Shown: piece by piece, positions 12,840-23,383 of the stretch
Layout of the letters: each line of letters starts with the position of its first letter
How positions within the stretch are numbered: position 1 is the stretch's first letter
NCBI RefSeq assembly: GCF_017562075.2
Contig: NC_054081.1
Coordinates: 4,708,565 to 4,772,564 of the forward strand
DNA from: Anopheles merus
Lineage: Eukaryota > Arthropoda > Insecta > Diptera > Culicidae
DNA: 64,000 nt
Reading direction: 5' to 3'
Position numbers and translations under genes: made by a program
The notes under the pieces: model-generated
Seen by the model: the letters and a program-made list of their open reading frames with translations, nothing else
Databases searched by the model: none
What the model was told of the DNA's origin: nothing

Positions 12840-14245
12840 AAGTCATCAACTAACTGGCAATTAGGCAAAAGTCTTTGGAGTTCCAATGAACTGGACACGG
12901 TTCCCTATACATGATCATCTTTCAAAATCAGGTCCAATGGGGTTCAATATCGTTACCAATGTCTAGATATCTTTGGAGTTAATAAGAACGTAATACGGTC
13001 TTAGATATGATTTGGTTCAATTAGGTTCAATAATGTTACCAATGTCTAGATATCTTTCAAGTTCTTTTAAACTGGAAACATATTCAGGATGTGAAGGTCT
13101 CTTATTGTTTAGCACAATGGAGTCTGAATATTGTCTGGATATCCTTCCTCAAGAACTGGGAGCGGTCCTATACTCTTAAACACATTGTAATAGGAAGTCG
13201 AACATAGTTATCAATGTTTAGAGATCTTTGGAGTTCCTAATCACTGGACACGGTGAGCTAGATGTCTCAAAAGTTGGTTTAATGAGGTTCAATAATGTTA
13301 CCAACGTCAGGAAATCAGTCAAGTTCTTAAATTCTAGAAACACATTGAAGATGTAATTGTCTCTTACAATTTGGCCTAATGAAGTTAGCAATGTCTGATT
13401 ACATTTGAATTGCTCAAGAACTGGGTACGGTCCAAGATGTGATCATCTCCCGCTATATACACATCAGAACTTTTGGAGATAGCATCGCAAATCCGTACCA
13501 TACGCCCTCAAGACACTACAAAGCAGTGTAATGGGTTGTCTTACAAAGTTTGCAATGTCTGGAAATCTTTGGAGGTCCTCAAAACTGGACATGGTGTCTT
13601 ATATGTAATCATGTTCCAAAATTTGATTCAATAAGGTTCTATAATGTTACCATTTTCTAAATGTCTTTGATGTTCTTACAAACTAGATATGGTCCTAGAT
13701 GTCTCCCAAAATATAAACACTAGAACGCTGAGAGACAACGTCTCAATTTAGGACAAAACGTTCTTAAGACTCTTGAGAGTATTGTAATTTATTAAAAAAA
13801 GTGAGCAATATAGAGAAATGTTTGGGGATATTAAGAACTAGACTCAGTCCTAGTTGTGATCATCTCCTGAAATATCGCTAAAAGATAGAGTCATAAATCT
13901 GTACCGTACCCACTAAATGCTCTTCAAAAAATTCGAATTGAATCAAAAAAGTAAGCAGTGTCTAGATATGTTTGGAGTTCCGAATAACTAGACACGGTCG
14001 AAGATATGATCAGCTCTTAAAGCATAAACATTCAAACGATGAAAGATACTATCATACATCCGTACCGTACGCCCTCAAGGCTCTGTAAAGCATTCGAATG
14101 GGTTCAACAAAGTGAGCTATGACCAGAAATCTTTGGAGTTGTGATCCTATGATGTGTGAAGATGTGATCATCTCCCGAAATATACACACTAGAACGCTAC
14201 AAATCCGTACCGTACGCCCTCAAGACTCCTCTCAAAGTCCATTCT
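12840..14245. repeat. Diverged satellite-like tandem array
   Basis: The same words recur many times in the same order. They are TTCAATAATGTTACCAATGTC (with variants), GATATCTTTGGAGTTC, ACTGGACACGGTCC, GTGATCATCTCCCGAAATAT and CCGTACCGTACGCCCTCAAG (near 13493, 13893, 14062 and 14203). Spacing suggests units of roughly 150-300 bp that have drifted and partly deleted. Every frame is stop-rich, so it is non-coding. It resembles an old, decaying satellite or the tandem body of a large non-autonomous element. Confidence 0.65.
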
Positions 14246-15865
14246 AATGGGACCCAAACAAAAGTTGGCTACTCAGCGTGCTGATTGCTTCCCGGTCGGC
14301 CATCGGTGTCGTGATTTCAATCGATTGAGAGATGTAATGGTAGGGAATTGCACCTTCGCGGACGCATCCGGGATCGCGCACACACGCTTGATCACACGGC
14401 TGGTGCGCCCGTATTACGTATCTGGAGCGTGATTCAATACCTTCAAGAATCTGTGGCGCGAATCCGGTTCGCGTTGTGGCGGCAAAAAAAAAACATTCGA
14501 CCGCAATCCCGCAACGTCGCCAGCCGCTCAATCAGTTGAAGCAGGAAGCAGGCTGCCTGAATGGGTTCTGACAGCGTCACGGTGGCGAGGGCCCACTTCG
14601 GGTCCGGTTGGGTGATTGGCAAGATTGGCATCGGTCCTGTGATCACGCGTCGAGGCGTCGAATCGTACGCGGAAGCGCATTGAACCTCGGCCACACGGTC
14701 AGGCGCGTTACATTGAGGACAGTTTTACACAGCGGTTGGAACCTGTGGTGTCCTCGTGCGACCACCAATAACAACAACAACAACAACAGCAACAGAAACA
14801 TAACACATACAAACCGTAACGGAGATGTTAGGCGCCGTTTCGCTACAGTTATTTGCCCGCCGGCAGCAATCAGTAATGGTTCGAACCCGTCCCGCATGGC
14901 CTTAGGGCGTTCGTTCGTTATGGCTTTTTTTGTATGTGTATGCTTGTCTTGCACCTCCGGAGATGCTCGGCCCCCTCCCCCAGTCCTCAGGGGTTCGATC
15001 AGTGCCGTCGTCCGATGCTCCGAGGAGCCAAATTAATGATCCCGGTACGGTACACGGTTGAGATTTCTGCCCGCCAAGGTTAAGTGACTGTCTTGATCGC
15101 TTCCTGTACACTTTTTTGCCGTTACGAATTAAACCTGTGTAAGCGTGTGGTTTTTTTTCTGTATCTAAACGAAATTAAATTTAACAGAGTATATCACAAC
15201 ATTTTGACTGCCGCTCAACTGCGGAAGGCCATCGAGCGTTCGATCAGCCGGAAACAGCTTCCTACGTCGCTTAGCCGTCGCTTTGAATGATCGATTGGTG
15301 TTGATGTTTCCGAGAAAGACCTGCTCTAACGGTCGCACCATAATTGAATGTGACAACGCAAAATGTTGTTTTGCTGAGAGAATTCTTGAGGACCGATAGT
15401 AAGGCAGCACTCCCAACGCATCCTAGCGCATTCCAAACATAATGAACACATATTTCTAAACTAAATTGTTTTAAAATTTTCTCCAACTTTCGGCAATTTG
15501 TACCGCATTTTGCATACCAAATCACCAATGCCATTTGCCCCGAAGATCTGACATGTTTGGTGTCTCCGACAAAAAAAAAAAACTGGTAGCAAATGGTGTG
15601 TGTGTAGAGTTTTATAAATAGTGTGCGGCCGGACTAGGGTTGCACAAAACAAACGCCTCGAACAAAACAAGTTAGGGGGTTTTGTCTCGCAAGTTCGATA
15701 CCCCGATGTCGCCATGCGCTGACCGTCGCTCACGATGAAATGGTATATCCGATCAACCGTGAACATGGGATTTAAAAGGTTGTGAAGTTGAATATTATTT
15801 TGATTCATTAAATCCGCTACACTATTGCGACTATGATAGCAGCTGAAGAAGTCACTGTAAATCAT
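14245..15865. other. No gene seen
   Basis: Mixed DNA with a CAA repeat near 14770-14790 and several moderately long but unrecognisable open frames on both strands. A GGTTCGAACCC word near 14878 resembles a pol III B box but has no matching tRNA fold around it. Confidence 0.5.
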
Positions 15866-15869
15866 AGAC

Positions 15870-16260
15870 CTAACGCTATATTCTCAAATAGCGCTAGTGA
15901 CCTGACATTTATAGAGAAAGAATCGTTACGAAACCCATTCATGCAATCTATCGAATCAATATCAAAAGATGTTAGGATTAATCGAATTTTGTTGGATACC
16001 AGGACATAAGGGCATCGCAGGAAATGAAGGAGCTGATCATCTTGCGAATGAAGGTAAAATGATCATAGATCATGACACTGGATCTATCTCCAGAGACGAT
16101 GCCTTCTTGTGGGGCAAAAGATTAATCAGAACTGGCAAAACATATCTGATCACCCATAAGTAATTGCAAAGAAATAAAACAAGCAGCGGCACCGTGGGCT
16201 GATCCATTAGATCATAGCGATCAAAGTATAATTACAAGATTGAGAATTAGTGTCACATGT
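15870..16260 (+). pseudogene. Decayed non-LTR retrotransposon RNase H fragment
   Basis: Translation shows the end of a non-LTR retrotransposon ORF2. One frame reads through an RNase H stretch beginning FSNSASDLTF and ending ISKDVRINR. A one-base shift near 15970 leads to a conserved block with the core IEFCWIPGHKGIAGNEGAD, the usual third part of the RNase H fold. After another shift and stops near 16160, a third frame gives an APWADPLDH...ITRLRISVT stretch like the C-terminal segment of jockey/I-type elements. No reverse transcriptase or endonuclease domain lies upstream. The element is truncated and inactive. The family was recognised from the RNase H and C-terminal motifs, and the exact clade is not certain. 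Confidence 0.8.
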
Positions 16261-16832
16261 TTCAAATACAAACAATAGCAATGCACGTGAACGATTGGCG
16301 CTAATTGAGTGTGTCTTCTGGTTGTTTTGCAAATCTCTGGACTTCTGGACGGACTTCTCCCAAGCATCTCTCTAATACGACGGTTCCTGTGACTTGCCAA
16401 CAAGAAAGTGCTGAGGACTTCCTTTTCAAATGTTTCCAAGTGCCGCAGGTACAGGTCTCATAGGAGCAGTTGAACTCACAATTTTAATTTCAATTTCAAC
16501 TTCAATTTATTTGATTGTCAGTCTAGAGAGGTTAAACAATACCTACACCTCTTATTGCCTAATCTTATATGAATTGTAAACTAGAGAATGAAGAATTCTA
16601 AAAGTAAAGAAGTAGTCTGATTAAATGCACGAATACAAGTAAGGAAGGGGTCGTTGGATCTGAGCACAGTACAACGATAAACCTACATTCAAAGTATTAC
16701 GCAATCTCAGTTGACGTGTAGGTGCATAAAAATCCAATGATCCTAGGAGTATTGGGGCGTCAATGCTGCCATCAAGGATTTTGGAGATGAAGCGAGCGTG
16801 TGCTGCATTAAGTCGATTTTTCAGAAATCTTG

Positions 16833-17087
16833 TGGATTAGTCTGGAGTCTTCCGGGGTTGGTCGGAGTCCTCTGGAGTCATCCAGAATCTCCAGCCTTGA
16901 GTGACTCCGTTTGACCCTGGACGACTCCGGACGCCTCCGGACGACTCCGGACGACTCTGGACGATTCTGACTCCTGACGACTACGACTCCAGGCGGAACT
17001 AGTGGTTCCCATTTTGCCAGGATTGGAATCGGACTAACAATAGTCGAAGTCGCATTGGAGTCTTTGTTGCGCTCCAGAGAGCACATT
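16833..17087 (-). mobile_element. Partial foldback repeat, copy C (GTGCTCTCTGGAG family)
   Basis: On the minus strand this starts with the terminal word ATGTGCTCTCTGGAGC, continues with a segment containing CGACTATTGTTAGTCCGATT and the word AAAATGG, and then enters tandem GGAGTCGTCC repeats. This matches the left end of the copy at 31905-32679 in the same order. The right part is missing or degenerate. Confidence 0.65.
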
Positions 17088-17778
17088 TGTGCTGGATCTT
17101 CACCTAGCATCGCCCCCGGTGCTACACATCCTCACAGCTACTGGTCCAAAAATCAAGCTGACCACTTTCAAAGTGACGACATCGAACGTCAAAACGCACA
17201 GCACACCTCGCCTAATATATGCTTGCAGCTAATTAATTTAAATAAACTGCCCCTACCATGGTCCCCATCATTATGATCCCCGTCTGCTGTTCGGACGGAC
17301 TGCCCTCGATCGAAGAAACTGTCGCCGAATGTCAAACAGATGAAGAAGACCCTCCCCTCTTCGCTCAGGCCATTCCCCACACTACCGGCGGAACCATCTC
17401 CTCCGAGTCGGCTTGGGAACGGACGGACACATCTTCCGCTAGGCCAACCATTTTCTCAACCCGAAAGTGTGTGCCTGGCCGTTGCGAAAATGGAATGCTT
17501 TCCACCCCATCCCATCCCCACTGTGGGGCAACGGGGTGTCACGACCTCAACGGGCCCTCCCAAAAACAAAAAAAAAAGACAACAAACCGGGCCTAACCCA
17601 GATTGCGGTCAAGGTGAGGTGTCTAATGACGCATAGCGAGAGAGACAGAGAGAGAGAGAGAGCGCGCGCGCTCTCACGCGAAACAGATCGCCGATATCGC
17701 TGTGTTCCAAAAAAACAACCTCTCCCCCCCTCCCATTTCCACCAAAAAAAAACACGCTCCACAAATGCATCCACAAGT

Positions 17779-17787
17779 GGTGTGTGT

Positions 17788-17818
<31 letters not shown>

Positions 17819-17819
17819 T

Positions 17820-17850
<31 letters not shown>
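17779..17850. repeat. (GT)n microsatellite
   Basis: A near-pure GT run of about 70 bases with a few GG interruptions. Confidence 0.85.
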
Positions 17851-17852
<2 letters not shown>

Positions 17853-18150
17853 GTGTGGTTGAAAAAAAGCGCATTTTAATGTGCGCCCATGTCACCGCTT
17901 GACACCGACCGGCGCGTTACACATCTAACGGTGCCATCGTACGCACGCGCGGGAAGATCGATATCGCGCGGGTACGCGGCTCGCCAAGGCACTGCACGGG
18001 CGGATGATGGTAACGACACTTGTTCGATATTAAATAACAGTTTACTGCCGCGGCAATGGGATGAGCATTTGCCGGGCCGATTTGCTTTTACACGGCTCGC
18101 CGCGCCGGAAAATGAGAAAAATATGCGCGAGCCGGCGAAGCGCGTCATGC

Positions 18151-18167
18151 GCGGGTTCGTCGCTTGC
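18151..18167 (+). promoter_or_regulatory. Recurrent motif GCGGGTTCGTCGCTTGC, copy 2
   Basis: An exact 17-base copy in GC-rich non-coding DNA, 21 bases before a 55-T run. It has the same orientation as the other four copies and unrelated flanks. Function unknown. Confidence 0.45.
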
Positions 18168-18187
18168 GGCCAATACCATCGCTATAT

Positions 18188-18188
<1 letters not shown>

Positions 18189-18243
<55 letters not shown>
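18189..18243. repeat. Poly-T tract of about 55 bases
   Basis: An uninterrupted T run. It could be the A-tail scar of a retroposed element on the minus strand, but no element body is recognisable next to it. The exact length may be affected by sequencing. Confidence 0.8.
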
Positions 18244-18245
<2 letters not shown>

Positions 18246-19605
18246 TGTCGTAATGCTGTTGCAAACTGTTTTTTTTTGGTGTGATCGAATTTTTATGTTG
18301 TTGTTTTTTAAGCTGCTCGCGATGCAATACACGCCTGCCTGCAAGATGGGCCGCCTGCGCGATACACTTTCACACTCGGCCTGCTGGCTGGCAGCGTTTG
18401 ACAGTTTTGTAGCCACCGCTAATGAACGACGAACGGCGTCCGCCATCTAACACGTCGGAGCGCTCCTTCCGTGACATTATGTGATGATTGGAATTTTGGG
18501 TTAGCGCAACGGGCCATTTCATTACAGAGAGAAAGAAGATGAAGTAGAAGAAGAAGAAGAAGAAGAAGAAGAAGAAGAAGAAGAAAACGAAGCGCAGCGA
18601 GCGGCACAGTGTTTGCACGTAAGATTCGTCCCCACGCCCCCTTCCCCTCCCCCCCCCCCCCTGCAAGCATGCAAGCTTTAAATTAATTCATAATTAAATT
18701 GACTGACGGGCGGGCTGCGGCTACACGCCCGAAAATTGACTCTCTGGCGCGTCTTTGCGGGCGCTTATTTTTTTTTTTTTTCATTTTCTGCTCCGTTACT
18801 GGAGTTGTAGTGTATAATGCATACCCCCCCACCCCCTTCTCAATCTCTCGCTGCAACAGCGCTTATTTCGTTTCCTTTCCCTCATTTTCACCGGCCCCAG
18901 CCGCGGAGAAGAATCTTTTACCCCCGCGCACTTTCTCCACCGCCACGAAAACACTTTCGCCCTATTCACACACACGCACACGCACGCACACATTTCTTTC
19001 CCACAAAATCGTGTGGTATGGTTCGTGGAGCCGGTGGGAAGCGTCAAACAGAAGCCACCCTCGCTCGGTGGAAATTGCTGGTGCCATTTTGTTTCTTTTC
19101 TTTCAATTTTTTTTTATTTATTAGCTACTATGGTGGAGTGGTTGGAGGAGCTGGGGGGGGGGAGGGAAAACTCACACATGAGCGGCCCGTTCCCGAACCC
19201 CGGCAGGCCTCCGAAAGCGGCCGGCGGGCACATCGAACTGGCTGGTGATGCAAACATGTGATGCTCTGACGTAAGGATCGCATCGCTTCACCGGAGCACC
19301 ATTTGCATAACATCCGAGCCTGCATACACGCCGGAGAAAAGAGAGAGAGAGAGAACAAGAAAAAAACATGTTGTTTTGCAGGGAGAGAAGGAGTTTTTTT
19401 CTTTTTGACCGCAGCGGTGCACCTGTCTTGTGCCGAAACGTTAATCTTTATCCGATGCTTGCGTCGATAATGGTGCAAAACTGCATCGCGAGCTTATCGG
19501 CGGCACCGGCTGTCCGGTAATGCGGCAAAGTGGTCGAAAAGCGGCTCAGGGAAAAAGGTGTTCCACGTAATGATCACGTCCTGACGCTTGGAAAGTAGCA
19601 AGCAA

Positions 19606-19610
<5 letters not shown>

Positions 19611-19653
<43 letters not shown>
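19611..19653. repeat. (AG)n microsatellite
   Basis: A pure AG run of about 43 bases. Confidence 0.9.
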
Positions 19654-19657
<4 letters not shown>

Positions 19658-20804
19658 AAACGATACATTTCACCATCTGTTCCAGGGGGATTATTGATCG
19701 CACCGGCGGACAGGACGGGAGGAAACAAAAAACCTGAATAAAATACAACACGTCACGACGCGATTAAGTCGTTCGGAGAGGCACGGGTTTGGGAATGGCT
19801 TGGGGAGGGAAGGGGACTAGGCCAGCGGTAGATAACCGGACCCGCTGCTTTTCCAGGTCACCATTCTGCGCGCTGCGTCGCTATATCAACATCTTCGCCT
19901 GTCCTGCCGTCCTTTGGAGGAACAGTGCAGCTTCGAAGGCGACGCGGTGGCTCACTGTGGCTCTTAAACAGCTTCACCGAACATGCTGAGCTTAAGATGG
20001 AGACACTGCTTTATCCAATGGTCTCCTGAATGGCAAAAAACATCAGCTACGAGGCTGCGATCGCCACTCAACCCAGCTTAGAAGCATCCTTGTCGCTTGA
20101 GAGTGCTCATTTCAAGATTTGAAGCTTATAGTATAATTGCACTGCACGTAGTGCATCGTTATGTGGTATGGCAGTCTAGGGCAAAATGGGACCAAACAGC
20201 GCTGAATCGTTTAGTCCATGGTTTTGTTACAATGAATTATCTGAATCAAATGAAAGTGACCAGCGCCAAACAAACCGACTCTAAACCAATGGAAAATGTT
20301 ATCTGTATTACACAAAGTTGTTTGAGAACAAGATCCGTCTCAAGTTTCGTTACATTTTGCTTTCGTTGCTGTAGCCATTGCTGAGTCATTGTTTTGTTTG
20401 GTGTATTATTGCTCCTCTTTTATTACTTTCTTTGAGGGACCTTGAAGGTACTGTACTAAATGATAATTATTCCTTTCTGAATGTAATTACTGCTATTAAT
20501 TACTGACTGTTTGCGAAAATCCATCGTTCGGTTAGCGATGTCAAACGTGCAAAAAATCGAGCTGTCTAACACTCATCATAATGCAAAATCAGCTATTTTG
20601 ACACTTCAGCTCTAACACTCGAGTCACAGAATTGCCCTCACAGTGTAAATCGGGTTTGAGCTAAATTTACTTTTTAAACCGGCTTTGCATTAAATAACGA
20701 ATCTTCTGTGGTTTGTTTCATACTGTTTGATATAAATAAATTTCAAACCCTTTAAAAACGTATAAAAGAGTCTATTAGTGTCCCATTTAACCCCGTGCTA
20801 CATT

Positions 20805-21100
20805 ACAGGGTTTTCCAAGTCAGTTTCGAATGTGAGTATTGTTATTCACCGCATTCAAGATGTTTTTCAACATCTGTCAAATAGTTTATTTGTTTCAAAA
20901 TGAAATTTCAGTTTCAACACAAGATATTCAAACCTAACAAAGAACTGTCAAAACCAATCCATCTTAAGTCGTGCTGAAAATCATGCTGTAGAAATTAAAA
21001 ATTATTATGATGGAAATGAAATGTCAGATCGACGTCGAACAACATTTTGCATGCGATGAATAACAATGTTTACATTCGAAACTGACTTGGAAAACCCTGT
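20805..21100. mobile_element. MITE with long terminal inverted repeats
   Basis: The left end ACAGGGTTTTCCAAGTCAGT and the right end (reverse complement) match exactly for about 29 bases. They then match with scattered differences for about 65 bases (both include TATTGTTATTCA or CATTGTTATTCA). The roughly 296-bp element has no open frame and is AT-rich inside, as expected for a non-autonomous DNA transposon. I could not settle a target-site duplication by eye, so the superfamily is left open. Confidence 0.75.
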
Positions 21101-22300
21101 GTCTCCTGGTTTCCTGTAATTCCAATTGACATCCAATTGGATTCACCTTCGGTCACTTTCAAGCTGCCCGTTGCTCTTGTGCAACCTTTTTTCTGTGAAA
21201 TAGATCCAATAACACGGTAAAGGCTGATGGGGTTTAGCGCTGATAAACAGGCCCATTCAGTGAACTTGTTTTCCTATTGGAAGTACTGCCATTCTGCAAT
21301 GATTACTGACGACCCGGTTCACACCTCTCGGCAGTGTATGTTTATCCAATAAAAGGCCATTTCTTTCCTTTGTTGTTGTTGTTGTTGCTCCTCTATGCTG
21401 CGCTGAACTGGATCTTGTATCGAGTCAGTTCAGCCAGTGGGCAAAAGGGGGACATGCAATTTCTAGCACACAACGCCCATTCACCTCACGGCCGTTGCCG
21501 GCCTTGCGACGATGCGACGTTTGACAGCGGTTACGACATCTCCCGGTCCCGGACGAAACCGTCTCCATAAATAACGACCGCTAGACACACATGCACGGCT
21601 GGTGGAGACGAGTTGTAAAGCGACCGATCCTTGCCCTTCCCCCGCGCCTCACGGCCGGCAGATTAATTTGTCACGTTGCCAAGCGCTCATTCCCTGCGCG
21701 ACTGCGCAAAGCCAAACAAACAAACAGCGTCGCGATGACACAGCGCGAACATCGCCCGACCGGAAAGCCCTCGAGCGCAAATTGGGGAAGAGCAAACCCC
21801 CTCCCCAGGGTGCTCAAATACATCCATCAAATGTTGCTCATCCGCACGGCGGACGGTATCGACTACGCAACGACGGGAGGGTTATGCAAAGAGGACAACA
21901 ACAGCAGCAGCAGCAGCAGCAGCAACAAACAAGAGGGAAGGGAAGAAGCAAGACAAATGAGCATCTTGGAAGCTGGCAGGCTGTTGCGGCAGTCCCTAAT
22001 CAGGTTGGGGTTTGATGGCTGTTTTCATTTCGGTATTTCAGTTTCGCTGCGGCAGCTTTGTGCCTGCTACACACACGTGCCGGTATCGTACGTTCGATGC
22101 GTTCGCTTTCGCGCATCGGTGCGGTAGCAGTGGGCGTGTGGGTGGAGGTCGTTAACGTGTTGTTAGTTTTGCAATAACACTCGGCGAAGATGACCGATAA
22201 AGATAGAGAGGATATAGAGGGAGAGATGGAGTAATAGAGAAAGAGAGAGGAGATGGGAGATAGTGATAAAAGGCCACATTGATTGATTGCAGTGATCCGG
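21101..22300. other. No gene seen
   Basis: Contains a GTT repeat near 21370 and a CAG repeat near 21900-21925. The 178-codon open frame starting at 21591 is driven by these and has no recognisable domain. Confidence 0.45.
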
Positions 22301-22309
22301 AGTAGAGTC

Positions 22310-22960
22310 TTGGATCCACCCCGACTTCGGCATTGAAAAACTGAATCCAACTCGGAAGCAAAATCGGATTTCCATGAATCCAAAGTCATCCGGAGTAGTA
22401 GGCTACAGTGGGATTCAGCTGAACTCATCTGGAGTCGTTTGGACTCAACTAGAGTCTTCAGTTCAATTCATTTGGAGCAATCCGGAGCTGTCTGAAGTCG
22501 TCCAGAGTTGATCCGAAAGCCCTCGTAGGCTTCCGGATGACTCCAGATGCATTCTGGCGACTCCCTTGGATTTCAGATGAATCCGACATCCATTCAAGAA
22601 TTATAATCCAAAAACGTTCGGAGTCGTCCGGAGTCATCTAGAGTCGTCTTGATGACTTCAGACGACTTCCAACGACTCTGGGCAAGTCCAGATGAATCCA
22701 AACGACTCCAGATGAGTCCAGATGAATCCAAATTTATCTGAGAATAATAATCCTGACACGTTTGAAGTCGCCTGAAGTCGTACAGAGTGATCCAGATGAC
22801 TTCATATGACTCCGGACCACTTTGGACAACTCCAAGTAGCTCCAGATGAATTCGGATGACTTCAAATGAGTCCAAATGACTTCGGATGAGTCCAGATGTA
22901 TCTGACCATTACAACCCTGAGTTGTTCGGGGTCGTCTGAAGTAATCCGAAGTTGTCCAAA
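22310..22960. repeat. Arms-only foldback repeat region (GGAGTCGTCC type)
   Basis: Imperfect direct repeats of GAGTCATCCGGAGT and related words on one side (about 22310-22530 and 22615-22660) are followed by the complementary form GACTCCAGATGA / GACTTCAGACGACT (22530-22880). The arrangement is like the arms of the elements at 31905 and 57584, but the conserved ends and central segment are not recognisable. It lies in the 5' flank of the secreted protein gene. Confidence 0.5.
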
Positions 22961-23383
22961 ATCTCCATCAGTAGCCGGAATTCCCATTAATTCGATCATA
23001 TTCTAGACATCCAGAATTTGGTAGATCCCCCTTCTCCCGTTACCCCTCTCTCATCTCCTCTTCTTGCTGGACTCTGACTTGCTCTCCAACTCCGACATGC
23101 ACTGAATCCTCCGAAAACATTCAATTTGCCCATCACTCATTGATTGATGACACGCTTTAGGCCCGATGTGTGCAATATCGGCTACTGTCTGCGTTGAGTC
23201 ATCTCCACGCTGAACGTACGTCATTGGAATTCAGCTGAGAAATTCCTCTGACGTCAGAATCGCTCGAATAACAAAATTCCCAAATGCACACACACAGCGC
23301 CCGCCACACCTCAGTACGCTGCCGAGCGCGATCCGGCAAAGTTGAGCCTATTCTAATCCCAGACACGTTTCCCCCCTCCGCAG

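Larger units (their letters stand above)
17100..20800. other. Microsatellite-rich non-coding region
   Basis: No supportable gene is seen. The region holds a (GT)n run (17779-17850), a run of 55 T (18189-18243), a (GAA)n run (18547-18584), an (AG)n run (19611-19653) and further GC-rich stretches. The long open frames here are simple-repeat translations (poly-Phe, poly-Lys, Leu-Ser). Confidence 0.55.

Noticed and set aside
14870..14895. GGTTCGAACCC word resembling a tRNA B box
   Set aside because: No A box at the right distance and no cloverleaf arms around it.
18061..18450. Long open frames across the poly-T tract and the GAA repeat
   Set aside because: They are translations of homopolymer and trinucleotide runs (poly-Phe, poly-Lys, poly-Leu), with no codon bias or domain.
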